64,000 nucleotides of DNA, taken from Tropicibacter sp. Alg240-R139 (lineage in GTDB: Bacteria; Pseudomonadota; Alphaproteobacteria; Rhodobacterales; Rhodobacteraceae). The notes beneath the pieces were generated by a model. That model was given only the letters and a program-made list of their open reading frames with translations, ran no database searches and had not been told where the DNA came from. How positions within the stretch are numbered: the first letter of the stretch is position 1; every line of letters begins with the position of its first letter. The stretch is taken from positions 1,013,228 through 1,077,227 of the forward strand of contig NZ_UNRA01000002.1 of the NCBI RefSeq assembly GCF_900537075.1, written 5' to 3'. The position numbers were made by a program, and so were the translations under genes. Shown here piece by piece: positions 9,150 to 17,479 of this stretch.

Positions 9150-10433
9150 TTGAAAATCGCGCCTGAACTTTGGACGCAACTGCGTGCGGCATGGGCCGCA
9201 ACGAAAGATGAACCGACGGTTTGTGGTGTGGATTTTGGCCAGGGTAAGACGAATCACCGACAACCAGTACTGCGATTGCACCTGAGTTCTGACATTGGCG
9301 TTGGTCAACTACCAGAACCCGTTGAAACTGCCGTGGCGGTCTACAATGCGGAAGTTCTGCAGATCGATGGCGGATACGCCGTCGATACACCCCCTATGAC
9401 TGTCAAGGGCCCTGATCGTGTGCCCCTATTAATGTCTGGTTTAACCTGCGGAGTGCCCGGCGGGCCGTCAGGGTTCATCACGGCCATCGTCATCGACGAA
9501 CTATCTGGTCAGCCCTGCGTGCTCACGAGCGCGCATGTTTTGGTTAGCTCGTCGAACCCAATTCAATCCGACCTAAATCAGCCCCACACTTCTGTTTCGA
9601 CAACACGTGACACCAGAGTTGCGTCCCCAACGCGTTCTGTTTGTGATCTGGATGGGATTGCTGGCATTGCCTCCATGACTGGTGAAAGGGGCTGGTTGCC
9701 CGTGGTTTTTGGTCATTACGACCCCATCACTTCGGTCAAGGAAGCGGTCTTGGGCGATCAGTTGCTTCAAGAAACGCAAGTTGCAAGACAATCAAGAGCC
9801 GTTGTCGAGGGTGTCGGTTTCTACCGGATCAACGATCATCATGAAAAGGGACGTCTTCCCAATCAGTGGATGCAGGGCTTTCAGTTGCGCCCCGAACAAA
9901 GCTCCCAAGTGGATGAAGTTTTCGCTCAAGGCAGTGGTGCTCTGTGGTACGATCCCAACGATCAATCCGCTGTGGGGCTTCAGGTAACGACTGGTCGATC
10001 ACCTATCGCCTGTCACATATCTCTTATCGCACGCCGCTTGAAAATCAGGATGGCCAGTTATGACGATCTGATCGAGGACATCGAGGCACTGAACCAACAA
10101 ATGCAATCCAAACCGGCAGCCGAGTTTCCTCGCCGGACACTCACCGCACCCGGAACCCTTTCGGTCGCGCGCGAGGTTTGGCCACATCTTTTGGCTGCAG
10201 TGATGTCGTTTCCTGATTTGGATCGCATGAGCGTTACTCCCGACACGGAAATGAAAGACATCCCAATTGGCGTTCGTCGGCGCTTGACCTTTGTTATTCC
10301 CAACTCACCGTTCTTCGCGTCCACGGGCATCAAACTAGAGGCCAAGGACGTTTCGGCCAGCAACGATTTCAACGATTTACTGGCGTACCTCATCCTCGCG
10401 CTCAGTGATCAAGGTTACACACTGGTACCTTGA
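9150..10433 (+). CDS. Trypsin-like serine protease domain protein
   Basis: 427 residues with a TTG start at 9150; an in-frame stop at 9141 rules out an upstream start and GGGA at 9137-9140 can serve as a Shine-Dalgarno. Residues ~95-290 have a chymotrypsin-fold triad: His129 in LTSAHVLV, Asp168 in CDLDGIAGI, Ser262 in AQGSGALWY. The usual GDSGGP block is reduced to GSGALW, as in divergent bacterial S1 relatives. The last ~110 residues form a separate alpha/beta domain. No signal peptide is seen. It is divergent from the subtilase. Intracellular trypsin-like domains of this kind occur in bacterial conflict and signalling systems; that role is inference. Confidence 0.75.
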   Translation: MKIAPELWTQLRAAWAATKDEPTVCGVDFGQGKTNHRQPVLRLHLSSDIGVGQLPEPVETAVAVYNAEVLQIDGGYAVDTPPMTVKGPDRVPLLMSGLTCGVPGGPSGFITAIVIDELSGQPCVLTSAHVLVSSSNPIQSDLNQPHTSVSTTRDTRVASPTRSVCDLDGIAGIASMTGERGWLPVVFGHYDPITSVKEAVLGDQLLQETQVARQSRAVVEGVGFYRINDHHEKGRLPNQWMQGFQLRPEQSSQVDEVFAQGSGALWYDPNDQSAVGLQVTTGRSPIACHISLIARRLKIRMASYDDLIEDIEALNQQMQSKPAAEFPRRTLTAPGTLSVAREVWPHLLAAVMSFPDLDRMSVTPDTEMKDIPIGVRRRLTFVIPNSPFFASTGIKLEAKDVSASNDFNDLLAYLILALSDQGYTLVP

Positions 10434-10609
10434 ACTCTTGGTCTGTGGTTGACTATGTGTTAAAATCAACTTTAGGTTGCACGTCCAATAGTGGGAAAGA
10501 CAAAGGATTTGTCCCCGCGATATTTCCGAACACGCTCCTATTTCAGACATACTTGGTTCAGCACCGTAACGTTCAAGCTCACAAACGCTCATTACCATTG
10601 GATTGGCTC

Positions 10610-10990
10610 ATGATTGGTTATGCAACAGTTGGTAGCAATAATCTGCAACGCGCTGCCGCATTCTATGATGCTCTTTTGATCACCATTGGCGCCCACCGGT
10701 TCATAGACGATGAAAACTTCGTTGCCTGGGCTGCATTGCCCGGGTCCCCTGCCCTGGGCATCATCCGACCCAATGATGGCAAGCGGGCAACCGTCGGCAA
10801 CGGCGCAATGATCGCTTTGCACGTGCCGAGTTCTGGGCTTGTCGATTCCATGCACTCCAAAGCTTTAGAGCTTGGAGGCGATGATGAAGGGGAACCGGGG
10901 CTAAGAGGGCAACGGTTCTATGCTGCCTATTTCAGGGACTTGGATGGAAACAAAATTTGCGCCTTCAACATGGATGGTAACGCGCCCTAG
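10610..10990 (+). CDS. VOC (glyoxalase/bleomycin-resistance-like) family protein
   Basis: 126 residues from ATG 10610. The frame is open further upstream to 10430, but MIGYATVGSNNLQRAAAFYDALL is the typical start of this family. The C-terminal strand FRDLDGNKICAF is the classic VOC end, where a metal-ligand Glu is often found; here the position reads Asn-Lys. Single-domain VOC proteins dimerise to bind a metal and a small molecule; the substrate cannot be told. The stop overlaps the end of the convergent replication gene by 4 nt. Confidence 0.8.
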   Translation: MIGYATVGSNNLQRAAAFYDALLITIGAHRFIDDENFVAWAALPGSPALGIIRPNDGKRATVGNGAMIALHVPSSGLVDSMHSKALELGGDDEGEPGLRGQRFYAAYFRDLDGNKICAFNMDGNAP

Positions 10991-12258
10991 TCTGTTTCGA
11001 CCTCGTCAAACGCATCGGGTTCCATCTCTGCCCAGAATGCAAAAATGGAATTGGCATTTAGCGCCGACTGCCAACCGTGGTTACGAAATTCCATCCGCTC
11101 CAGATCATCATCTAACCTGGACAGGAACAATTGTTTATCCGCGTCTCTCTGAGTGGGGTTTCGTCGCGAAACCAACTCCGCGACGATCGCGAATTTCTGA
11201 GCACGCTTTGCGCGCTCAGCCAACCGTGCGTCCAGTTCTGCCTCGGCGGCGCGTTCACGGGCACGGCGATCTTCGGCCAATTTCATAGCTTCAGGGCTGG
11301 GAGGGGCGGCTTTTTCCTCATACGTGCCATAGTCATCCTTGAGAGCCGCATTTAGGTATCCTGCGGTGGACTTCACATCTGACTGTCGCCGAACATAGTC
11401 CAGCTTCTCAGCCACATGATCCTCACCGTGTTCGGATATCCACTGACGTGCCAACCGATCCGAAACGCCCTGCGCGACAAGCTTCTTGTAGACGGACAAA
11501 TTGCGAATGCCGTCATCGTCACCAATTTGAAACATGGCCAGTTGCGGGTTTTCCTTGATTAGGAACCTCACGTCCGCGACCGCCCTGCCCTTCTTTTTGA
11601 ATTCGGCTGTGATCTCGATGTCCGAGTTCCGGTTTACCTCGGCCACGGCCGGTTTGATGATTTTGGCGTTGAGATGCTTGAAACTCTCATAATAGCTCGA
11701 CCCATCAACGCCCATCAGTTTGCGGAAAATGTCCAACGACCACCAACCCGTAGATCCTGTTCTTACGAAACGATAACAATTTTCATACAGTGCCAAACCA
11801 TGACCAGACGTGAAGTTTCTCTGGATGTGGACATTAATCAGAGCATAAATTTTTGGATCGTGAAGTTTCTGCGCCAGAGCCGGCGAATATGAATACTCGC
11901 ACACCCCATTCTTAAGCTTGGCAAAAGACAGCAAGGATGACACGCCCCATTCCTGTCGCCCCTCCTCATCCAGCATATCCCATTCCGCCACAGTTTCGGC
12001 CAAGGCCCGCAAGCTGGCGCGAAGAGTATCCATATCGTTGGAATTGTAGCCAACCATGGTGGCCAATGTCCGGGCATCAATGGTGTGGGTTTGCGCGTTG
12101 GTTAGGGCATCGTAAGCGTTGAGCAATAAGACATTCGACAGTTTTCGCTGCAGCAAACTGAGTTTGCCGCTAATGTGGATCGCCGCCACATTCTTTTTGA
12201 CCGTTTCGCGACGCAATGCGCCAGTCAACTGGTCCATATCCATCTGTACGCTGGTCAT
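10987..12258 (-). CDS. Plasmid-type replication initiator (Rep_3-like)
   Basis: 423 residues. The N-terminal segment SLLQRKLSNVLLLNAYDAL and the following helices match the tandem winged-helix initiators of Rep_3 plasmids that bind iterons. Around residue 145 is ALYENCYRFVRTGSTGWWSLDIFRKLMGV, the usual second conserved block. The C-terminal ~150 residues are charged and Ala/Glu/Arg-rich, probably helical. Its start faces an iteron array and it is divergent from parAB, the standard layout of such replicons in Rhodobacterales. The gene carries one parS-like palindrome (11158-11172). The Rep_3 assignment is confident from layout and motifs; the subtype is not resolved. Confidence 0.85.
   Translation of the reverse strand: MTSVQMDMDQLTGALRRETVKKNVAAIHISGKLSLLQRKLSNVLLLNAYDALTNAQTHTIDARTLATMVGYNSNDMDTLRASLRALAETVAEWDMLDEEGRQEWGVSSLLSFAKLKNGVCEYSYSPALAQKLHDPKIYALINVHIQRNFTSGHGLALYENCYRFVRTGSTGWWSLDIFRKLMGVDGSSYYESFKHLNAKIIKPAVAEVNRNSDIEITAEFKKKGRAVADVRFLIKENPQLAMFQIGDDDGIRNLSVYKKLVAQGVSDRLARQWISEHGEDHVAEKLDYVRRQSDVKSTAGYLNAALKDDYGTYEEKAAPPSPEAMKLAEDRRARERAAEAELDARLAERAKRAQKFAIVAELVSRRNPTQRDADKQLFLSRLDDDLERMEFRNHGWQSALNANSIFAFWAEMEPDAFDEVETD
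11158..11172. other. parS-like palindrome 1
   Basis: GTTTCGTCGCGAAAC, one mismatch from a perfect 7-1-7 palindrome, flanked by G and C. It lies inside the initiator gene. The same motif recurs at three other places within 3.1 kb. Confidence 0.7.
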
Positions 12259-12294
12259 TTTTTCTTTCTGCTCTGGCCGAGTCGTCGCACAAAA

Positions 12295-12570
12295 GGTACC
12301 TCAAATCAAGTCCACCCGGGTTCTTTTGCATTGTCCCGTAGACGGGTACCGTAAGGCACAAAATCACTCTGGTCCCTGACGAAAGACGTATCTGGGTACC
12401 CTTATTACCCCCATGGTTTCGACGAAAATCGCTGTTTTCAGGCTCTAAACAAGCATTTCCGGACAACCCGCGAATCGGTACCTCAGCTCACGAATACGGG
12501 TACCCTAACTCCCGTGTTTGGGTACCTTTACAACTGCATATTGGTACCTTTCATCCCGGCATCGGGTACC
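12295..12570. repeat. Iteron array centred on GGTACC (8 copies, five at 22-bp period)
   Basis: GGTACC starts at 12295, 12345, 12395, 12477, 12499, 12521, 12543 and 12565. The last five are spaced exactly 22 bp apart, two helical turns, and the first three exactly 50 bp apart. Several copies share extra bases on the left, roughly C-x-G-C/A-AT-x-G before the core. This fits binding sites for the initiator encoded next door, the 50-bp group perhaps serving autorepression near the rep promoter. Confidence 0.88.
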
Positions 12571-12653
12571 AAGTGCTGACCATCACACTGATTTAGTTGA
12601 CTTATTGATGGGCAAAGAATCTAAATATACTAAACTAAATAAACAGTTTGTTG

Positions 12654-12662
12654 TGTGAATAA
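12654..12662 (-). other. DnaA box
   Basis: TGTGAATAA on the plus strand is TTATTCACA on the minus strand, matching the TTATNCACA consensus. It lies at the edge of the AT-rich segment, between iterons and parS-like site. Confidence 0.65.
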
Positions 12663-12678
12663 CTATTGGAATTTTGTA

Positions 12679-12693
12679 GTTTCGCCGCGAAAC
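12679..12693. other. parS-like palindrome 2
   Basis: GTTTCGCCGCGAAAC, a perfect 7-1-7 palindrome upstream of parA. It resembles the chromosomal parS core GTTTCACGTGAAAC in its outer bases but has a different centre. Confidence 0.78.
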
Positions 12694-12811
12694 CAGCATT
12701 CGCGAAAGACTAAGCAGCCCAATATATCGATTCATGGTAGTCTAAGATCTCCATGTTCGCTATTGTCCTCAATATACGCCGAAAAGGCGAACATATCGAG
12801 AGGCACAGAAA

Positions 12812-14191
12812 TTGAGCAAACATCCGGCACAAACGGTCCCACCTTATTTGAATCTCAATCCTGAGGCAGCGGCCTCTCGGCTTCCTGATCCTATCGATAC
12901 AACACGATTCGCCAAAGCCGCAGCATTTTGCGCCAAAGGACGAGAGGATCTTGCACGTAGAGGGTATGCTCCGGATGGACAAAAACGGCTCCGCAAGTTC
13001 TCGACATGGGAAATCACAAAGTACCTTATTCCCGTCGCACCTGCGCATTTGCGACGCGTGCTTAAGGCCAACTCAGACCTTCCCCAAGGTGAAGGTGACG
13101 GTGGAGCCAAGTGGTTCACCTTGGAAGAAGTCCTAACGCTTCGGCAGCACTTTGCCAACGAAGGCGTCAGCACCAAGGAATATCTTCCTTATCGTCCAAA
13201 TGACGCCAAGGCCAAGGTTGTTTCGGTCGCGAATTTTAAAGGTGGGGTTGGCAAGACCAGTACCGCTGCACATTTGGCGATGTCTGCTGCCTTGGATGGG
13301 TACAAGGTTCTGGTGATCGACTTGGACAGCCAGGGTTCAATGACGTCAATTCTTGGTGGAACTGTCCCCGACGAATGGTCCACAGTCTTTCCCCTGATTG
13401 CCAAAGACTTTGCCAAGGCGGTCACTGCTGAAAACGAAGTACGCCGCGCTGGTGGGCAAACAGAGATACCGCTCGACGAGACATTGCAAGAAGCACTTGA
13501 GGTTTCGTCGCGAAACGTCATTCAGAAAACCCACTGGCCCAATATCGACCTGATCGGCGCTCAGCTGAACCTGTATTGGGCCGAATTTCAGATTCCGGTC
13601 TGGCGGATGGGGCTAAAATCCTGGCCACTGTGGGACGGCTTGACGAACTTTCTCGAGGATGAAGGAGTTTTGGATGACTACGACATTGTTTTCCTGGATA
13701 CGCCCCCTGCCCTTGGTTATCTGACCATCAATGCTCTGGCAGCCGCGGACATCCTGCTCGTTCCTCTTGGCGCATCGTTCCTGGAATTTGATTCCACCGG
13801 GCGGTTTTTTGACATGCTCTATTCGACCTTCGCCTCAATCGAAGACGGGGAAAACGCGTCTCGCCGTGCGGCGAGTTTGCCCGAAATGAAGTTCGAATGG
13901 GATGTGGTCCGGGCCATTGTCACCCGCTTTGACGCGTCACAGCAGACGGACATGGCAAATGTGATCCAAGCCTACTTTGGTGACTTCATGAACGCATATC
14001 GTCAGGACTACACGGCTTTGGTCGGGCAGGCGGGCGAGCAAGTCAACGGAATTTATGAAGCGGATTATCGCGAATTCAATCGCGAAACCTATGTGCGCGG
14101 ACGCGAGACATTTGACCGGACTTATGCCGAATTCAAGGAGTTGTTGATAGGCTGCTGGTGGAGAGATGTGAATCTGGAGGGCACTAACTGA
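12812..14191 (+). CDS. parA: ParA-family partition ATPase
   Basis: 459 residues with a TTG start at 12812, preceded by GAGAGG. Residues ~1-130 form an N-terminal DNA-binding extension as in type Ia plasmid ParA proteins, which repress their own operon. The deviant Walker A KGGVGKTS is at 143-150, followed by VLVIDLDSQGSM (A' motif) and DYDIVFLDTPPALG (Walker B). It drives segregation of ParB-parS complexes by ATP-dependent nucleoid binding. The stop overlaps the parB start (TGATG). A parS-like palindrome lies within the gene at 13502-13516. Confidence 0.93.
   Translation: MSKHPAQTVPPYLNLNPEAAASRLPDPIDTTRFAKAAAFCAKGREDLARRGYAPDGQKRLRKFSTWEITKYLIPVAPAHLRRVLKANSDLPQGEGDGGAKWFTLEEVLTLRQHFANEGVSTKEYLPYRPNDAKAKVVSVANFKGGVGKTSTAAHLAMSAALDGYKVLVIDLDSQGSMTSILGGTVPDEWSTVFPLIAKDFAKAVTAENEVRRAGGQTEIPLDETLQEALEVSSRNVIQKTHWPNIDLIGAQLNLYWAEFQIPVWRMGLKSWPLWDGLTNFLEDEGVLDDYDIVFLDTPPALGYLTINALAAADILLVPLGASFLEFDSTGRFFDMLYSTFASIEDGENASRRAASLPEMKFEWDVVRAIVTRFDASQQTDMANVIQAYFGDFMNAYRQDYTALVGQAGEQVNGIYEADYREFNRETYVRGRETFDRTYAEFKELLIGCWWRDVNLEGTN
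13502..13516. other. parS-like palindrome 3
   Basis: GTTTCGTCGCGAAAC, identical to the copy in the initiator gene, here inside parA. Confidence 0.68.
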
Positions 14192-15255
14192 TGGCAAAAC
14201 GTAGACGATTGACCGCCCCAGACGCTGACGCACTTCGCGAATTGGACGAAGGTTTCGCGGCGAAACCGTTGGACGCGCTATCAATGACAGCCCCAATCGC
14301 GCAAGTTGCAGGAGAGGCGGCGGCGCTTGCGGGCATGACTTCGGTCACGGATCGGGCAGAACAGGCCAGGGATACCGCAGATGCAGAACAGTTTCGCCAG
14401 GCCAAGGCTGCGGGCCTTGTGGCGCAACCGATAGCGCTGGATCTAATCGATGCGGGTTTCATCCGGCGTGATCGTATAAGAGAAGATCCCGAGACGATGG
14501 CTGAGCTATTGACTTCGATCCGCTCTTCGGGCCTTCGCAGTCCGATCGAAGTTGCTGCAACACCGGAAGGGTTTGGTTTGATTTCGGGGTATCGACGGCT
14601 CAAGGCGTTTCAGACACTTGCAGCGGAAGATACCAAATACGGGATAATCCCGGCCTACGTGCGCGACGCGGATGCAGGGCAGGACGCCTACGTGTCGATG
14701 GTCGAAGAGAACGAGGTGCGCGCAAACTTGACACCGTACGAACGGGGGCGGATTGCAGTTTTGTCGGCGGGGCAGGGTGTGTTTCCAAATGTGTCCGACG
14801 CGGTCGACGTATTGTTTGCATCCGTTTCAAAAGCCAAGCGTTCCAAGGTACGCAGCTTTGCCTTGGTGCACGAATGCCTTGGCGATTTATTGCGGTACCC
14901 ATCTGCCTTGACCGAAAAAGCAGGGCTGCAATTGGCAGGTGCGTTGCGTGATGGGGGACAAGCAGATCTTAGGGTGGCGTTGGACAGTTCTGACTGTACG
15001 TCGGCAAGCGAAGAGTGGGCTGTTTTGGTCAACATTCTGTCGAACCGGGACAGGGCTGAAAAAGACCCCAGCAAAGGTGGTCGGCCCAACAGCAATATGC
15101 GTCTACCTTCGGTGCATGTCGAAGATGGGTCCGAGTTGCGCGGTGAGCTTTCTGCCACTGGTTTCCGGATCGAGCTGTTTGGCCGCAAGGTGGATACAAC
15201 GACTGGCGAGGTCATTCTGCGAGAGATTCGACGTATTCTGGAAGACCGGAATTGA
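14191..15255 (+). CDS. parB: ParB-family centromere-binding protein
   Basis: 354 residues, translationally coupled to parA by a one-base overlap. The ParB N-terminal domain spans about residues 75-180: SIRSSGLRSPIEV, the GYRRLKAFQ box (GERR equivalent) that binds CTP in the family, and VEENEVRANLTPYERGR. A helix-turn-helix region follows and a C-terminal dimerisation segment ends the protein. It binds parS; the likely sites are the GTTTCGC-N-GCGAAAC palindromes around it, one of which (14252-14266) lies in this gene. Confidence 0.92.
   Translation: MAKRRRLTAPDADALRELDEGFAAKPLDALSMTAPIAQVAGEAAALAGMTSVTDRAEQARDTADAEQFRQAKAAGLVAQPIALDLIDAGFIRRDRIREDPETMAELLTSIRSSGLRSPIEVAATPEGFGLISGYRRLKAFQTLAAEDTKYGIIPAYVRDADAGQDAYVSMVEENEVRANLTPYERGRIAVLSAGQGVFPNVSDAVDVLFASVSKAKRSKVRSFALVHECLGDLLRYPSALTEKAGLQLAGALRDGGQADLRVALDSSDCTSASEEWAVLVNILSNRDRAEKDPSKGGRPNSNMRLPSVHVEDGSELRGELSATGFRIELFGRKVDTTTGEVILREIRRILEDRN
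14252..14266. other. parS-like palindrome 4
   Basis: GTTTCGCGGCGAAAC, a perfect 7-1-7 palindrome (with flanking G and C) near the 5' end of parB. Confidence 0.78.
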
Positions 15256-15569
15256 GTTGAAAACTAAAGATCGACTAGTAGCGGTTAAAAATACACATTT
15301 TTGATCGTTAGGGTGAGAGGTTGTTTAATTCGAAGCGAAACTGACACTGAAGCAATAACCAAGATGGCGTGCCCGCGATCATTGTTCATCTTGTGAATGC
15401 GACTGAAGATTGAGTCAGGTTCAAGAAGATGGGCACACTAGCTCTGATGCGCCGCCAAAATGCAAGATTCTGGCAATGCACGGTGGAAATCGGTTGGTTA
15501 TGGCTTGGAACAGGCCATTGGGGTCTTTAAGGGTTCTACAAACGCGATACTGAAGAAGGGGCTCTGACC
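15256..15569. other. Intergenic region between parB and ilvD
   Basis: 314 nt. It starts AT-rich after the parB stop and becomes ordinary toward ilvD. No ORF, clear terminator or full parS-like palindrome is visible; only a half site GCGAAAC occurs near 15341. It should contain the ilvD promoter. It may mark the boundary between the replication module and core genes. Confidence 0.5.
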
Positions 15570-17405
15570 GTGCCGCAATACCGCTCTCGTAGATCCACCC
15601 ACGGCCGCAATATGGCAGGCGCTCGCAGCCTGTGGCGTGCAACAGGCGTCGGCGAAGGGGATTTTGGAAAACCGATTATTGCTGTGGTGAATTCATTCAC
15701 GCAGTTCGTGCCAGGCCACGTCCACCTCAAGGACCTGGGGCAGATGGTTGCGCGTGAGATCGAATCCGTTGGCGGTATCGCCAAAGAGTTCAACACCATA
15801 GCCGTCGATGACGGGATCGCCATGGGCCACGATGGGATGCTGTATTCGCTACCGTCGCGAGAGCTGATCGCGGATTCAGTCGAGTACATGGTCAACGCGC
15901 ATTGTGCGGATGCGATGGTCTGTATCTCGAACTGTGACAAGATCACGCCGGGTATGCTGATGGCCGCGATGCGCCTGAACATTCCGGTCATCTTTGTCTC
16001 TGGCGGCCCGATGGAGGCCGGGAAGATCGACATCGCCGATCTGGACATGAACAAGGTTGATCTTGTTGATGCAATGGTCGCGGCGGCGGACGAAAAGTTC
16101 ACTGATGAACAAGTTAAGCATATTGAAGAAAACGCTTGTCCGACATGTGGGTCGTGCTCAGGCATGTTCACCGCGAACTCGATGAACTGCTTGGCCGAAG
16201 CCCTGGGTCTGGCGCTGCCTGGCAATGGCTCGACGCTCGCCACACACTCGGACCGCAAGAACCTGTTCCTGGAGGCCGGTCGCAAGATCGTCGACATCAC
16301 CAAGCGCCACTACGAAGGCGAAGAGGCGGGTCTTGTACCTCGCGAAGTCGCGTCCTTTGCGGCCTTTGAGAACGCCATGAGCCTGGACATCGCCATGGGC
16401 GGATCGACCAATACGGTTTTGCACCTGCTTGCAATCGCGCAAGAGGGTGAAATTGAATTCACTATGGACGATATCGATCGGCTCAGCCGCAAGGTGCCAT
16501 GCTTGTGCAAGGTCGCGCCCAACATTGCCAACGTCCACATGGAAGACGTGCACCGCGCCGGCGGCATCTTTTCGATCCTGGGCGAATTGCACCGCGGCGG
16601 GTTGATCAACTCGGACGTGCCGACTGTGCACACGGCGTCCATGGGCGAAGCGATTGCCAAATGGGACATCAAGATTGCCAACAACCCCGAGGCCGAAGCG
16701 CTGTTCAAGGCCGCGCCGGGTGGGGTTCGCACGACGCAAGCCTTTAGCCAATCCAACCGGTTCAAAGAGCTGGACACCGACCGCGAAGGCGGGGTGATCA
16801 GGTCTGTTGAAGCGGCGTTTTCGAAAGACGGCGGTCTGGCTGTTCTGTTCGGCAACATCGCTTTGGAAGGTTGCATTGTGAAGACGGCCGGCGTGGACGA
16901 GAGCATTTTGAATTTCTCCGGCCCTGCACGCGTCTTCGAAAGCCAAGATGCAGCAGTCGAAGGCATCCTGACCCGTAAAGTTCAACCGGGCGAAGTGGTC
17001 ATCATTCGCTATGAGGGTCCGCAAGGTGGTCCTGGTATGCAAGAGATGCTCTATCCGACGTCCTACCTGAAATCCAAAGGCATGGGCAAAAAATGCGCCT
17101 TGCTGACGGATGGACGTTTCTCGGGTGGCACCTCTGGTCTGTCGATTGGTCACGCCAGCCCCGAGGCGGCTGAAGGCGGCACCATCGGCCTAGTAGAAAC
17201 GGGCGATCTGATCGAAATTGACATTCCGAACCGGACGATCAACCTGGCCGTGGCTGATGATGTTTTGGAGCAGCGCCGCGATGCAATGGGTCCGCTGCCT
17301 TGGGGGCCGACCGAGCCGCGTCAGCGGGCGGTGTCCACCGCGCTCAAGGCCTATGCCGCCTTGACCACCAGTGCAGCTAAAGGCGCGGTGCGTCGGTTGA
17401 AGTAA
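15570..17405 (+). CDS. ilvD: Dihydroxy-acid dehydratase
   Basis: Fe-S enzyme that dehydrates 2,3-dihydroxy-isovalerate and its methyl homologue in valine and isoleucine synthesis, cytoplasmic. 611 residues, the normal length of the bacterial [4Fe-4S] form. GTG start at 15570 after AAGGGG. Signature blocks seen: cluster Cys in [12 protein letters not shown] and in [51 protein letters not shown] and [10 protein letters not shown]. It stands alone between parB and a terminator. A core biosynthetic gene directly next to a plasmid-type partition locus is notable. Confidence 0.97.
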   Translation: MPQYRSRRSTHGRNMAGARSLWRATGVGEGDFGKPIIAVVNSFTQFVPGHVHLKDLGQMVAREIESVGGIAKEFNTIAVDDGIAMGHDGMLYSLPSRELIADSVEYMVNAHCADAMVCISNCDKITPGMLMAAMRLNIPVIFVSGGPMEAGKIDIADLDMNKVDLVDAMVAAADEKFTDEQVKHIEENACPTCGSCSGMFTANSMNCLAEALGLALPGNGSTLATHSDRKNLFLEAGRKIVDITKRHYEGEEAGLVPREVASFAAFENAMSLDIAMGGSTNTVLHLLAIAQEGEIEFTMDDIDRLSRKVPCLCKVAPNIANVHMEDVHRAGGIFSILGELHRGGLINSDVPTVHTASMGEAIAKWDIKIANNPEAEALFKAAPGGVRTTQAFSQSNRFKELDTDREGGVIRSVEAAFSKDGGLAVLFGNIALEGCIVKTAGVDESILNFSGPARVFESQDAAVEGILTRKVQPGEVVIIRYEGPQGGPGMQEMLYPTSYLKSKGMGKKCALLTDGRFSGGTSGLSIGHASPEAAEGGTIGLVETGDLIEIDIPNRTINLAVADDVLEQRRDAMGPLPWGPTEPRQRAVSTALKAYAALTTSAAKGAVRRLK

Positions 17406-17425
17406 AGACACGTCTTTTGGTGTTG

Positions 17426-17456
17426 CGGCCTCGCCAATTGGCGGGGCCGTTTTCAT
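17426..17456 (+). terminator. Rho-independent terminator after ilvD
   Basis: A 10-bp stem, CGGCCTCGCC (17426-17435) with GGCGGGGCCG (17440-17449), including one T-G pair. It has an AATT loop and is followed by TTTTCATTT. Confidence 0.85.
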
Positions 17457-17479
17457 TTGCTACCAACTTGGGGGCGTAG

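Larger units (their letters stand above)
12259..12811. other. Replication origin region (iterons, AT-rich stretch, DnaA box, parS-like site)
   Basis: 553 nt without a gene between the divergent initiator and parA. From left to right: eight GGTACC-centred repeats (12295-12570), a very AT-rich segment at about 12588-12675 suited to strand opening, a DnaA box at 12654-12662, and a perfect parS-like palindrome at 12679-12693. The order iterons, AT-rich, DnaA box, partition site is that expected of an iteron plasmid origin. Confidence 0.85.
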
